Assembly: GCA_021200775.1 (NCBI GenBank)
Contig: JAJQGB010000009.1
Coordinates: 191,773-255,772, forward strand
Length of the DNA stretch: 64,000 nt
Direction of reading: 5' to 3'
Origin: Oscillospiraceae bacterium
GTDB lineage: Bacteria > Bacillota > Clostridia > Oscillospirales > Ruminococcaceae
Within the stretch, counting starts at the first letter, position 1; each line of letters opens with the position of its first letter. This document shows positions 44,106-52,917 of this stretch, piece by piece. The position numbers were made by a program, and so were the translations under genes. Below the pieces are notes generated by a model that was not told the origin of the DNA, did not search any database, and was given only the letters and a program-made list of their open reading frames with translations.

Positions 44106-45638
44106 ATGAATGATAATTTCAACGAGAATGAAAATAGAATAGATGAGAATGTTCAGTCCGGCGAACCGGTAACCGGTGATGATGGCGTTGTTGAAGCTAC
44201 AGTTGTAGAGGAATCGGACGCTATGGATTCACACCAGGAAACTGCTACGGATGAGGAACCGACAACCGAGAGCACTTCGGGAGCAGGCTCCTATACCAGC
44301 ACCGGCAACTCGCAGAGCACCTATACCCAGAATCCGTACTCCTATTCGGGACAGAACTACAGCTACGGAAGCTACAATTCAAATCAGACAGGCAACCGGA
44401 GCGAATATGTCTACAGCACTCCCACACCCAAGAAAAAGGGCAACGGCGGTAAGGTTGCAATCGGAATCATCGTCGGAATACTTGCAGTGTTCGTGGTTTC
44501 GGTAACAGCAATCTCAGCATACATTGCTCTCAGTGGCGACACTTTTGAAACGACAAATCGGGGCAACGACATCGACAACAGCAAGCCCGCAACCACAACC
44601 CAGACCACCACTGAAGAAGACGAGGTTGTTCTGGATGAAAGCGAAGACGAGACTTCTTTGGACGTAGTCGCTGATGATTCGACCGCCGAAGCGTCCAGCA
44701 GAGAATATCCCACTTTAGAACAGTTTATAACATCTGATGGCAGTTACACCCTCACTGAAATATACGAGAAGGTTTCTCCTTCAGTAGTTGGAGTCTCCTC
44801 CACAACTAACAGCGGAAGTGCCACCGGAACGGGAATAATCCTTACCGAGGATGGCTACATCTTAACATGCGCCCATGTTGTTGAGGACGCAACAACCATT
44901 GCAATCGTCGATTCGGAAATGAACCAGTATGAGGCAACCTTAATCGGCGAGGACTCTCAGTCGGATATCGCAGTCTTAAAGATTGATGCCGAAGGACTCA
45001 CTGCGGCAGAGCTCGGAGTTTCATCCGACCTCAAAGTCGGCGAAGCGGCAATCGTAATCGGAAATCCGTTGGGATATGACCTCTACGGCTCAATGTCCGT
45101 GGGAATTGTATCGGGACTCAACCGTACACTCAATATAAACGGCAAGGATATGACTTTAATCCAGACCGACGCTTCCGTCAACAGCGGTAACTCGGGAGGT
45201 CCGATGGTTAATGCCTACGGTCAGGTTATCGGAATTATCTCCGCAAAGGTTTCCTCTTCCTATGGCGAAGGACTCGGATTTGCAATCCCGATTGATGACG
45301 CACTCCCTATTGTAAACGACCTTATTCAGTACGGCTACGTCACCGGCAGACCTTCAATAGGAATCACCGGCGAGGATATAACGGTTTACGTCGCATTCTA
45401 CTATGGAATCCCGCAGGGCGTCATGGTTCGTTACGTAACGCCTGATTCCGGTGCAGACATTGCCGGGGTTGAGGCTTACGACATAATCGTCGGAGTCAAT
45501 GACGAGACCATCACAACCATGGATGAACTCACAAATATCAAAAACAACTACTCCGTAGGCGACACGATTACACTTAATATCTATCGCAACGGAACATATA
45601 TCGACCTTGAAGTCGAGCTTATGGAAATCACAGGTTGA
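44106..45638 (+). CDS. HtrA/DegP-like membrane serine protease with PDZ domain
   Basis: 510 residues from the ATG at 44106, which has GGAGG upstream. The N-terminal cytoplasmic region is Asn/Glu/Ser/Tyr-rich, followed by one membrane segment (about 116-140), a Thr/acidic linker, then a trypsin-like domain with His257 (TCAHVVED), Asp287 (SQSDIAVLKID) and Ser363 (GNSGGPMV). A C-terminal PDZ domain (about 425-508) carries the VGVNDETITTMDEL motif. It should degrade misfolded envelope proteins. The upstream region has a good TATAAT (44057-44062) without a clear -35. Confidence 0.92.
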   Translation: MNDNFNENENRIDENVQSGEPVTGDDGVVEATVVEESDAMDSHQETATDEEPTTESTSGAGSYTSTGNSQSTYTQNPYSYSGQNYSYGSYNSNQTGNRSEYVYSTPTPKKKGNGGKVAIGIIVGILAVFVVSVTAISAYIALSGDTFETTNRGNDIDNSKPATTTQTTTEEDEVVLDESEDETSLDVVADDSTAEASSREYPTLEQFITSDGSYTLTEIYEKVSPSVVGVSSTTNSGSATGTGIILTEDGYILTCAHVVEDATTIAIVDSEMNQYEATLIGEDSQSDIAVLKIDAEGLTAAELGVSSDLKVGEAAIVIGNPLGYDLYGSMSVGIVSGLNRTLNINGKDMTLIQTDASVNSGNSGGPMVNAYGQVIGIISAKVSSSYGEGLGFAIPIDDALPIVNDLIQYGYVTGRPSIGITGEDITVYVAFYYGIPQGVMVRYVTPDSGADIAGVEAYDIIVGVNDETITTMDELTNIKNNYSVGDTITLNIYRNGTYIDLEVELMEITG

Positions 45639-45639
45639 T

Positions 45640-45760
45640 TTTACTTGGATATCGGCGCGGTATGGCGCAATTGAAGCACAACTGCGTTGTACTGACGCTA
45701 ACTAATTGACATACAGATATCGCGAGCCTAGCGGGGAGGCTCCCACAGGATAAACCTTGG
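45640..45760 (+). other. Structured non-coding segment after htrA, unexplained
   Basis: Several nested inverted repeats are visible: GCGC-GGTATG-GCGC, ACAAC-TGC-GTTGT inside CAATT...AATTG, and GAGCCT-AGCGGGG-AGGCTC. No ORF and no terminal T run. The role is unknown. Confidence 0.4.
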
Positions 45761-45776
45761 AAATATCCCCAACAAA

Positions 45777-45946
45777 CAGTTACGCGAAAGCTTTTTCATA
45801 TTTTTCCCTTTCTTTGCTTGCGGGTCGGGAAACCGTCCCGACCCGTGAGCGCCCCCTTTCCAAATTCGCCAGTTACGCGAAAGCTTTTTCATATTTTTCC
45901 CTTTCTTTGCCTACGGGTCGGTCTCCGACCCGTAGGCGCCCCCTTT
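45777..45946 (+). repeat. Two tandem copies of a ~93-bp hairpin repeat
   Basis: The unit CAGTTACGCGAAAGCTTTTTCATATTTTTCCCTTTCTTTGC starts at 45777 and again at 45870. Each unit ends in a hairpin whose arms differ between copies but stay paired: GGGTCGGG/CCCGACCC in the first, CTACGGGTCGG/CCGACCCGTAG in the second. ORFs called here are spurious. Confidence 0.85.
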
Positions 45947-45949
45947 TAT

Positions 45950-46093
45950 AAACCCCTCCACCACCGCCTACGGCGGCGGTCCCCCTCCCCTTTCAGGGGA
46001 GGCTTTTTGTATCCTCTCGTAAGCTCTTGCAAAGAGGCAGTCATAGGCTCCCCTGAAAGGGGAGCTGTCAGCGAAGCTGACTGAGGGGTTTCC
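45950..46093. repeat. MITE/REP-like palindromic element, copy D
   Basis: AAACCCCTCCACC left end and ACTGAGGGGTTTCC right end; inner palindromes CCTCCCCTTTCAGGGGAGGC followed by TTTTT, and GGCTCCCCTGAAAGGGGAGC. Side hairpins GCCTACGGCGGC and CAGCGAAGCTG. It separates htrA from proS. Confidence 0.82.
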
Positions 46094-46104
46094 GAAAATA
46101 ATAC

Positions 46105-46133
46105 TTGTCAAACGGCGAAAACTGTGCTATTAT
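46105..46133 (+). promoter_or_regulatory. Promoter of proS
   Basis: TTGTCA (46105-46110), 17 bp, TATTAT (46128-46133), with extended TGC; it lies 12 bp beyond repeat copy D. Confidence 0.75.
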
Positions 46134-46173
46134 AATTGTGCTTATAACCGAAATTTCGGAAGGAGATATATTA

Positions 46174-47616
46174 ATGGCAAACGACAAAAAAGCCGTATCG
46201 CAGATTACCTCTATGAACGAGGATTTTGCACAGTGGTATACGGACATAGTTAAGAAAGCGGAGCTTATCGAATATTCAAGCGTCAAGGGCTGTATGGTTA
46301 TCCGCCCTTATGGTTACGCTATCTGGGAAAATATGCAGAAGCTCCTTGATTCAAGATTCAAGGCTCTGGGTGTTGAGAACGTCTACATGCCGATGTTCAT
46401 CCCCGAGAGCTTACTCAATAAAGAAAAAGACCACGTCGAGGGCTTTGCTCCCGAGGTTGCATGGGTTACCCACGGCGGCAACGACAAGCTCGAAGAGAGA
46501 CTTTGCGTCAGACCGACCTCCGAAACCCTCTTCTGTGAGCACTATGCGAATATAATTCACTCCTATCGTGATTTGCCGAAGCTCTATAATCAGTGGGTTT
46601 CCGTCGTAAGATGGGAGAAGACTACAAGACCGTTCCTCCGTTCAAGAGAATTTCTCTGGCAGGAGGGTCACACCATCCACGAAACCGCCGAGGAAGCGGA
46701 AGCATTCACAGAAAAGATGCTTGAAACCTATGCCGAGTTCTGCGAGACAGAGCTTGCAATGCCAGTTGTCAAGGGCAAGAAGACCGACAGCGACAAGTTT
46801 GCCGGTGCAGTCTCCACCTATGCAATCGAAGCTCTCATGCACGACGGCAAGGCTTTGCAGGCTGGAACATCCCACTATTTTGGCGACGGCTTTGCAAAGG
46901 CTTTCGGCATCACCTATACCGACAAGAACAACTCCGTCAAGATTCCTTATCAGACCTCTTGGGGAGTCACAACCCGCCTCATCGGCGCAATCATCATGAC
47001 TCACGGTGACGACAATGGCTTGGTTCTCCCGCCGGCAGTAGCACCCGTCCAGGTTGTAATCGTTCCGGTTGCACAGCACAAGGAAGGCGTTTTGGATAAA
47101 GCTCACGAGCTTTATGACACTCTTAACGCCGCTGGAATCAGAGTCAAGCTTGACGACAGCGAAAACTCTCCCGGATGGAAATATGCCGAGTACGAAATGC
47201 GTGGCGTTCCGGTAAGAGTCGAAATTGGTCCCCGTGACATCGAAGAGAACCACTGCGTTGCTGTTCTTCGTCACAACAGAAAGAAAGAATTTATCTCTCT
47301 TGATAATCTTGTAGAGGGCATCAAAGCCTGCCTTCAGGAAGTCCACGACGGTATGTTTGAAGCCGCAACAAAGAGACAGGAAGAGAAGACCTATTCCTGC
47401 ACCAGTATCGACGAAATCAACGAAACGCTGGAGAAGAACGGCGACGGTTTCGTCAAGGCAATGTGGTGCGGCGACGAAGCCTGCGAGGACAAGGTCAAGG
47501 AACTCACCGGCGTCGGCTCCCGTTGCATCCCGTTCGAGCAGGAGCACCTTGACGATAAGTGCGTCTGCTGTGGCAAACCGGCTAAGTGCATGGTAATGTG
47601 GGGCAAAGCGTACTAA
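46174..47616 (+). CDS. proS: Prolyl-tRNA synthetase (ProS type 3, archaeal/eukaryotic-like)
   Basis: 480 residues from the ATG at 46174 with GGAAGGAG 10 bases upstream; the track start is 69 bases too early. Charges tRNA-Pro. Class II motifs are visible: motif 2 region [26 protein letters not shown], and motif 3 [27 protein letters not shown]. The anticodon-binding domain and a C-terminal zinc-type Cys cluster (CGDEAC...CVCCG) mark the shorter type 3 enzyme, without the INS editing domain of bacterial-type ProRS. The 332-residue antisense ORF opposite it is a shadow. Confidence 0.96.
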   Translation: MANDKKAVSQITSMNEDFAQWYTDIVKKAELIEYSSVKGCMVIRPYGYAIWENMQKLLDSRFKALGVENVYMPMFIPESLLNKEKDHVEGFAPEVAWVTHGGNDKLEERLCVRPTSETLFCEHYANIIHSYRDLPKLYNQWVSVVRWEKTTRPFLRSREFLWQEGHTIHETAEEAEAFTEKMLETYAEFCETELAMPVVKGKKTDSDKFAGAVSTYAIEALMHDGKALQAGTSHYFGDGFAKAFGITYTDKNNSVKIPYQTSWGVTTRLIGAIIMTHGDDNGLVLPPAVAPVQVVIVPVAQHKEGVLDKAHELYDTLNAAGIRVKLDDSENSPGWKYAEYEMRGVPVRVEIGPRDIEENHCVAVLRHNRKKEFISLDNLVEGIKACLQEVHDGMFEAATKRQEEKTYSCTSIDEINETLEKNGDGFVKAMWCGDEACEDKVKELTGVGSRCIPFEQEHLDDKCVCCGKPAKCMVMWGKAY

Positions 47617-47618
47617 TA

Positions 47619-47690
47619 GCCTCACCTGAGAAGGGGACACTTGCCTTTGGCAAGCGTGGACGCACCGTAGGTGCGGACGGAGGGGTTTCC
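47619..47690. repeat. MITE/REP-like element, half copy E, providing a ribosome-binding site
   Basis: Contains CCTCACCTGAGAAGGGG, ACTTGCCTTTGGCAAGT and CGCACCGTAGGTGCG palindromes and the element end GGAGGGGTTTCC, which touches the next ATG. Only about half of the full element is present. Confidence 0.7.
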
Positions 47691-48125
47691 ATGAACCTAA
47701 TCAAAAAAGCACTCTCCCTGCAACCGATTCGCTATGGCATCTCCTCGGTAATCGCTTTCGTCATCGACTACACAATCCTGTTGGTCGTCGAATGGTTGCT
47801 TGGAGACTTCAGCCTTGCAATGGAGGTTTCGGCGGTGGTGGCGTTTTGCGTGTCGTCGCAGGTGAACTTCCAGATTAACCGGCGGTGGGTATTCCGTTCT
47901 GAGAAGAGCATGTGGACTGAGATGGGCGGATACTATGCACTTGCGGCGGTCAGCTTCACAATCAAGACGTTTGTCCTGATGGAAGTGATGACAAGAGTCC
48001 TTCTCTTCCCGACGTGGCTTGCAAAGCCTATAGCTGAGGTGATAATGTTCGTCGTCAACTTCGCTGTGCAGAAGCTTCTCATCTTCCGCAAGAAGAAAAC
48101 CACCGAAAAATCGGCAGAAAAATAG
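47691..48125 (+). CDS. GtrA-like small membrane protein
   Basis: 144 residues with four hydrophobic segments; RYGISSVIAFVIDYTILLVV and FCVSSQVNFQINRRWVF, followed by FVVNFAVQKLLIFRK, match the GtrA family, which assists lipid-linked sugar transfer across the membrane. The ATG at 47691 is chosen because GGAGGGG, the end of a repeat element, lies 5 bases upstream; the track start at 47586 is within proS. A nucleotidyltransferase gene follows. Confidence 0.82.
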   Translation: MNLIKKALSLQPIRYGISSVIAFVIDYTILLVVEWLLGDFSLAMEVSAVVAFCVSSQVNFQINRRWVFRSEKSMWTEMGGYYALAAVSFTIKTFVLMEVMTRVLLFPTWLAKPIAEVIMFVVNFAVQKLLIFRKKKTTEKSAEK

Positions 48126-48146
48126 ATATTTTCAACAGATTTTAGG

Positions 48147-48175
48147 TTGACAATACGGAAATTTTGGTATAAAAT
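48147..48175 (+). promoter_or_regulatory. Promoter of the nucleotidyltransferase gene
   Basis: TTGACA (48147-48152), 17 bp, TAAAAT (48170-48175); AAAAGGCAGG precedes the ATG. Confidence 0.65.
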
Positions 48176-48233
48176 AATATCAGGTGAGGGTTCCAATTAA
48201 CCCATATAAAATTTTAAAAGGCAGGTAATAGAT

Positions 48234-49115
48234 ATGAAGGCTACACTTTTGGTATTGGCGGCAGGTCTTGGCTCCCGTTTCGGCGGAGACAAGCAGATTT
48301 CCAACGTCGGACCTCACGGCGAAATTCTGATGGAATACTCAATCCATGACGCTATTGCGGCGGGCTTTGAGAAAGTTGTATTCGTTCTTAAAGAAGAAAT
48401 GGTCGAGAAGGTTCGTTCTACAGTAGGCGAGAAGTTCAAGGACAGAGTCGAGCTTGAATATTGCGTTCAGGACTATTCGACTGTTCCGAGCTTCTATAAG
48501 ATTCCCGAGGAGAGAGTCAAGCCGTTCGGTACCGTTCACGCAGTTTTAGCGGCAAAGGACGCTCTTACAGACCCGTTTGCAACAATCAACGCCGATGACT
48601 ACTACGGCAAGGAGTGCTTCGACATCATGTACAAGCTCCTTCACGACCTTAAAGACGGTAGCGAAGCCGCAATGGTTACTTATATCTTAAAGAACACCGT
48701 CAGCCTCAACGGCACCGTCACAAGAGGCGTTTGCAGTGTTTCGGACGGCAAGCTCGTCAAGGTTGATGAGACCAGCGGCATCAAGCCTGATGGCGACAAG
48801 ATGGTTTCCGAAACCGGAGACGTCGACCCCGACGCAGAGGTTTCGATGAACTTCTGGGGCTTCCACAACGAAACTCTCCCGATGATGGAAAAGTATTTTG
48901 AGGACTTCCTTAAAGCTCTCACTCCCGACCAGATTAAGGCAGAGTGCCTCCTTCCCATAATGGTAAACGACTTCCTCAGCGAGAAATCCATCACTGTAGA
49001 AGCGAGACCTTCCCACGACAAGTGGTTCGGCATCACCTATAAGGAAGACAAAGCAGACGTCGAGGAGAAGCTCAGAAAGCTCCATGCTAACGGCGATTAT
49101 CCCGAGAATCTGTAA
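48234..49115 (+). CDS. Sugar nucleotidyltransferase-family protein
   Basis: 293 residues. Rossmann-type N terminus with the NTP signature LVLAAGLGSRFGGDKQ, then FGTVHAVLAAKDAL and FATINADDYYGKECF (metal-binding Asp). These are typical of NDP-sugar pyrophosphorylase-like enzymes, which activate sugar phosphates. The specific sugar cannot be deduced. Single gene between its own promoter and a strong bidirectional terminator. Confidence 0.85.
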   Translation: MKATLLVLAAGLGSRFGGDKQISNVGPHGEILMEYSIHDAIAAGFEKVVFVLKEEMVEKVRSTVGEKFKDRVELEYCVQDYSTVPSFYKIPEERVKPFGTVHAVLAAKDALTDPFATINADDYYGKECFDIMYKLLHDLKDGSEAAMVTYILKNTVSLNGTVTRGVCSVSDGKLVKVDETSGIKPDGDKMVSETGDVDPDAEVSMNFWGFHNETLPMMEKYFEDFLKALTPDQIKAECLLPIMVNDFLSEKSITVEARPSHDKWFGITYKEDKADVEEKLRKLHANGDYPENL

Positions 49116-49123
49116 ATCAGCAA

Positions 49124-49160
49124 TAAAAATAGCCCCGACACGAAGTCGGGGCTTATTTTT
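49124..49160. terminator. Bidirectional terminator
   Basis: AAAAAT-AGCCCCGAC-ACGAA-GTCGGGGCT-TATTTTT; serves both 48234 and the convergent solute-binding gene 49173. Confidence 0.92.
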
Positions 49161-49172
49161 ATTATATCGGAA

Positions 49173-50636
49173 TTATTCGATAAGCTCTCCCGTATCGAGA
49201 TAGTTATCAATCATAACGTTCAGCTCTTCTACATAGTAGTCAAGTCTGTCGCCATAGGTTTCCTTCAGCTGTGCCCAGGTGTAGCTACCGCCGTTGCGGT
49301 TGATGCCCCAGTCGAACGAGTTATATGCCGAGTCAAGGCTGGTTCCCAGGTCGCCAGTGTAGTACATGACTACATTTGCAACCGCCAGGTCATAGCACTC
49401 GTCATACATTTCGAGCATTTCGTCGGTCCAGAGATAGGTCTCTTTGAGCTGCTTCTTGTCGATGTTGACAACAGTCGGGTCAATGGTCTTGAATCTCTCA
49501 CAAGCCGCCAGAAGAGCAACTCCCTCAGGGTTCTTGGCACCGGTGATGAGCATGTAGCCGGTAGGAAGCGAGTTGAGATAATAGATTCCGTCGCCGTCTT
49601 CGTATCTCGGAAGCGGAACGAACATGATTTCGCCCTCTTCGATGTCGCCCCAAATCTGGTTCATTTCTTCAACGGTGAGCTTAAGTCCTGTAGGAACGTC
49701 GCAAATCCAGAAGAGGCAAAGTCCTTCCTTAACGCCTGAGCCGTAAACGAAGTCGTTTCTTCCTGCCCAGTAGTCGATGCCTTCGTGGTAGACGCAGTCG
49801 TTCTTTACGAGGTCGTAGATGAGATTCTCGGCAATTTCAATAAGCGGGTCGTCGAGGTTGGTATAGAAGTGACCGTCCTCATCCTTCTGGATGATGGTGC
49901 GTCCCGTCGACTCTTCAACGATACTGTTTACATAGTACCATCCGTCGAGAGCATATCTGTCCTTATCAGGATCAGAAAAGTCGATGCACATATCATAGAA
50001 TACTTCCCATGTCCACTCGTCGTTCCAGTAGAGCTCAGCGGGGTCGTCGTAGCCATACTCTTCAATGACTCTGCGGTTGTAGGGGACAATCGACTTGAAG
50101 GTTACGTCGGTGACGAAAGCAAAGTGCTGGTCGCCGAGAGCGAAGTACTCAGCCGCATCAGCCATTCCCGACCAAAGGGGCTCGGAATAGTCGATATAGT
50201 CGTCAACCGGCTGATACATTCCCTTCATACAGCTGTAGGGGAAGGTAGCGGTGTTTGAGGTTCCTGCGAGAGCGAAGTCAGGTGACTTACTCGACAGAAT
50301 CAGGTTTGCGAGGTCGTCAGAGTAGTTTTCGTATGTAGTCTCAATCCATTCGATTGTGCAACCATACTTTTCTGTGAATGTGAAGTAACCGGTGTTTACG
50401 ATTTCGTCCTCACTGTAGTTGTGGAAGTCGTCGTACCACGAGAACCACTGGATTTCGGTGCCAGCGGCTGAGGTTTCCTCAATGTCCGGCAGGGTGATTC
50501 CTGCGGCGGCGAGAATAGCTGTTGCATCTTCTGTCGAAAGAGTCAGGTAGACAATTTCTCTTGAAGAACTGCCGCATCCGACCAGCGCCAGAATCATGAT
50601 TACAGCAAGACTCAGTGCCAAAATTCTTTTCTTCAT
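49173..50636 (-). CDS. ABC-type solute-binding lipoprotein, paralog 4
   Basis: 487 residues, lipobox ALVGCG, with the family's REIVYLTLSTEDATAILAAAGITLPD, IQWFSWYDDFHNYSEDEI, SPDFALAG, VDDYIDY and NDEWTWEVFYDMC. Longer C-terminal end than its paralogs (NYLDTGELIE). Single gene between two terminators or promoters of its own; no transporter partners nearby. Confidence 0.82.
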   Translation of the reverse strand: MKKRILALSLAVIMILALVGCGSSSREIVYLTLSTEDATAILAAAGITLPDIEETSAAGTEIQWFSWYDDFHNYSEDEIVNTGYFTFTEKYGCTIEWIETTYENYSDDLANLILSSKSPDFALAGTSNTATFPYSCMKGMYQPVDDYIDYSEPLWSGMADAAEYFALGDQHFAFVTDVTFKSIVPYNRRVIEEYGYDDPAELYWNDEWTWEVFYDMCIDFSDPDKDRYALDGWYYVNSIVEESTGRTIIQKDEDGHFYTNLDDPLIEIAENLIYDLVKNDCVYHEGIDYWAGRNDFVYGSGVKEGLCLFWICDVPTGLKLTVEEMNQIWGDIEEGEIMFVPLPRYEDGDGIYYLNSLPTGYMLITGAKNPEGVALLAACERFKTIDPTVVNIDKKQLKETYLWTDEMLEMYDECYDLAVANVVMYYTGDLGTSLDSAYNSFDWGINRNGGSYTWAQLKETYGDRLDYYVEELNVMIDNYLDTGELIE

Positions 50637-50716
50637 GTGTGATGTTCCTTTCCCGGCGGCAACGGAACCGCCGTCATATCCGCCATTTTTATGGCAAGAT
50701 AAAAAGTGATGAAACC

Positions 50717-50745
50717 ATTATACACGAATTTTGCACAAAATGCAA
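50717..50745 (-). promoter_or_regulatory. Promoter of solute-binding protein 49173
   Basis: On the minus strand TTGCAT (50745-50740), 17 bp, TATAAT (50722-50717). Confidence 0.7.
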
Positions 50746-50882
50746 CGATTTTTTATATCAAATTATTGCACAAAAGACATATAGCAATCATCTCCATCTT
50801 TACGTATCTTTTTTCGTACGGGAAATCTTCCTGTAAAGCTGTATAAGACATACAATTATTTGAAACTATATTTCCAAAATAC

Positions 50883-50912
50883 TTGACATCACGTGCATAA
50901 TTATGATATAAT
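50883..50912 (+). promoter_or_regulatory. Promoter of the SDR dehydrogenase gene
   Basis: TTGACA (50883-50888), 18 bp, TATAAT (50907-50912). Confidence 0.78.
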
Positions 50913-50988
50913 GTTCGCACTGAACATCTCGTAGGATATTTATTCGAAGTTATGAGCGGTAAATCATATTACAAGAGAGGTTTTTAAC

Positions 50989-51774
50989 ATGGGCAGATTA
51001 GATGGAAAAGTTGCAATTATCACCGGCGGCGGAAGCGGAATGGGTGCGGCTTGCACCGAGCTTTTCGTAAAAGAGGGCGCAAAGGTTGTAACAACCGGTC
51101 GTCGTATTGAAAAAATGCAGAGTGTAGTTGCAGAATTCGACCCCGAGGGAAAGTATGCCGATTCAATTCTCGTCATGCGTCAGGACGTTTCAAAGGAAGA
51201 GGACTGGCTCGAAGTTGCCGCTGAGACCGAAAAGCGCTTCGGCAAGATTGACATCCTTGTCAACAATGCAGGTGTTCTCGACTCGGTTCCGCTACAGAAT
51301 ATCACCTACGAGAACTGGAAGTCTGTTATGGACATCAACGGCTGGGGACAGCTCCTCGGCTATAAGACCATCGTTCCCTATATGCAGAAAATCGGCGGAG
51401 GAAACATCGTAGTAGTATCTTCGATGGCGGCTGTCAACTCCGGCGGAGGACTCACTGCTTACTGCGCAAGCAAGGGCGCAAGCGATGCTCTTTCCCGTGC
51501 GGCTTCAGTGCACCTTGCACCTCTGGGAATCAGAACTAACTGCATTCTTCCCGGAACCATCGAGACCCCGATGCTCCGTGACGCTTTCCCGGACGAAGAA
51601 TCCTGGAACGCAATGTGCGAGACTCAGCTTCTGAAGAGGGTAGGCACACCTATGGAAATCGCTTACCTTGCACTCTACCTTGCAAGCGACGAATCCGGCT
51701 TTACCAACGGTGTATCCGTAATAGTCGACGGCGGCGTCCACAACTCACCCGCAACGGTTGTTGCTGATAAGTAA
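50989..51774 (+). CDS. Short-chain dehydrogenase/reductase
   Basis: 261 residues, classical SDR. NAD(P)-binding ITGGGSGMG near residue 13, an Arg after the second strand (TGRR) that hints at NADP preference, NNAG, catalytic Ser in VVSSM and YxxxK in AYCASKGA, then NCILPGTIETPM and the C-terminal GFTNGVSVIVDGG. The substrate cannot be deduced. Monocistronic, closed by a terminator. Confidence 0.9.
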   Translation: MGRLDGKVAIITGGGSGMGAACTELFVKEGAKVVTTGRRIEKMQSVVAEFDPEGKYADSILVMRQDVSKEEDWLEVAAETEKRFGKIDILVNNAGVLDSVPLQNITYENWKSVMDINGWGQLLGYKTIVPYMQKIGGGNIVVVSSMAAVNSGGGLTAYCASKGASDALSRAASVHLAPLGIRTNCILPGTIETPMLRDAFPDEESWNAMCETQLLKRVGTPMEIAYLALYLASDESGFTNGVSVIVDGGVHNSPATVVADK

Positions 51775-51777
51775 AAC

Positions 51778-51805
51778 AAAAGGCTCCCACGCCCGGGAGC
51801 CTTTT
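51778..51805. terminator. Bidirectional terminator
   Basis: AAAAGGCTCCC-ACGCCC-GGGAGCCTTTT between the convergent SDR and anchored-protein genes. Confidence 0.9.
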
Positions 51806-51819
51806 CAATTCTGCAAGAA

Positions 51820-52608
51820 TTACTTTCTCTTCTTAATCACCATCGCCATCGCCGCCGCAACAGCCGCAGGTACAAGTGCCAGCGCCACGCCGGTAGCGGG
51901 GTTTGAAGCTTCTTCAGCGTCATCATAGAGGTCGTCAATCAGCATAATACCTGCATTTGCGTCAGTGTCGGGGGTCTCAGTGTCGACTGCCTCACTGGCA
52001 TCGGTATCTTCGACAAGTGCCATGATTCCGCCGTAAGTAGCGTCAACATAAACGCCCTCAAAATCGGTGAGCTTTTCCTTGACGGTAGCCGCCAAGAGCT
52101 CCGCATCTTCAGCGATAGCCGCAACCTCGGGATTTTCGGTGTTGAGGTCGATATAAACGACGTTCTCCTCCTGGTCGATTCCAACGCCGTAGATAGCCGC
52201 AATAAACGGGTCTTCAGAATTCGGATTCATCTTGGAAACGATTTCATCGTTAGCCGCTAAAAGCTCGTTGAAGCTGTAGGTAGCCTCTTTGATGGTTATT
52301 CCTTCAAGGTCGATAATCGAAGAAAGCTCTGCCTTGACTTCATCGGTAAGCTCGGTGACGAGAACTATAAGCTCTGAGCCGTCGAAGTAGGCACCGGCGT
52401 AGTAGTCGGGATAAACGGTATTTCCGTCGGCATCCGACCATGATTCGATAATGTCTACAAAGGTGTCGTTCGCAATGCCTTCAGCAGTTGTTGAGTATAC
52501 TCTGTCTCCGTTTTCGTCTACAACAGTGACAGCAAATCCGGAAGTGGTCATCACAGCGCAGAGGGCGACTGCGAAAAGGGTTTTTGATAGTTTGTTTGTT
52601 CTTTTCAT
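51820..52608 (-). CDS. Secreted protein with NPATG-type wall-anchor tail
   Basis: 262 residues: signal peptide (MKRTNKLSKTLFAVALCAVMTTSGFA), an acidic alpha/beta region without recognised domain, then SNPATG, a hydrophobic Ala/Val segment and a KKRK tail, the layout of a sortase substrate. The motif resembles NPTTG of the large surface protein at 4105. The central part has the periodicity of a small folded domain (DGSELIVLVTELTDEVKAEL). Function unknown. Confidence 0.7.
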   Translation of the reverse strand: MKRTNKLSKTLFAVALCAVMTTSGFAVTVVDENGDRVYSTTAEGIANDTFVDIIESWSDADGNTVYPDYYAGAYFDGSELIVLVTELTDEVKAELSSIIDLEGITIKEATYSFNELLAANDEIVSKMNPNSEDPFIAAIYGVGIDQEENVVYIDLNTENPEVAAIAEDAELLAATVKEKLTDFEGVYVDATYGGIMALVEDTDASEAVDTETPDTDANAGIMLIDDLYDDAEEASNPATGVALALVPAAVAAAMAMVIKKRK

Positions 52609-52917
52609 TTAGGAATCCTCCAATATTTTGATTTTATTCTTATTTTGAGAGACGCCTCACACGTCTCTATAAGCAATACACTTTCGGTGTGGGAATTATT
52701 GCATCCAGCCGAAAAATTTTTTTGTGGAAAGGCACCAACATATCTTTCACAAATTGCCGGTGTGAAAAGTTCGTTATTTTCGTGCGATATGATGTTGAAA
52801 TCTTCGCAACAATGTGCTATAATAGTGCTTACTGAAAATAGGACAGTAATTTATCCGCGACACGGCTTATTGCAATAGACCGTGTTGAATTTTTGAAAGG
52901 AGAAAAACAGTAACAGT
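52609..52917. other. Intergenic region between divergent genes
   Basis: Contains a perfect hairpin AGAGACG-CCTCACA-CGTCTCT (about 52650-52670) in the leader of the minus-strand gene and the exporter promoter at 52795-52823. No minus-strand promoter can be assigned with confidence and no gene is seen. Confidence 0.55.
52795..52823 (+). promoter_or_regulatory. Promoter of the ABC exporter operon
   Basis: TTGAAA (52795-52800), 17 bp, TATAAT (52818-52823), extended TGC. The leader is about 90 nt; AGGAG is unusually far (about 15 nt) from the ATG. Confidence 0.78.

Larger units (their letters stand above)
50637..50988. other. Divergent intergenic region with two promoters
   Basis: Apart from the promoter of the solute-binding gene (50717-50745) and that of the SDR gene (50883-50912), the region is AT-rich and shows nothing else recognisable. 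The ORF called at 50615-50836 is not supported. Confidence 0.6.

Noticed and set aside
45706-45734. TTGACA at 45706 as a promoter
   Set aside because: No -10 element at an acceptable distance (TAGCGG at 17 bp).
45777-45946. CRISPR-like array
   Set aside because: Only two units with a 93-bp period, no distinct spacers and no cas genes; it is a tandem hairpin repeat.
46642-47640. 332-residue minus-strand ORF opposite proS
   Set aside because: Lies entirely antisense to a well-supported synthetase gene, and the sequence has no recognisable family.
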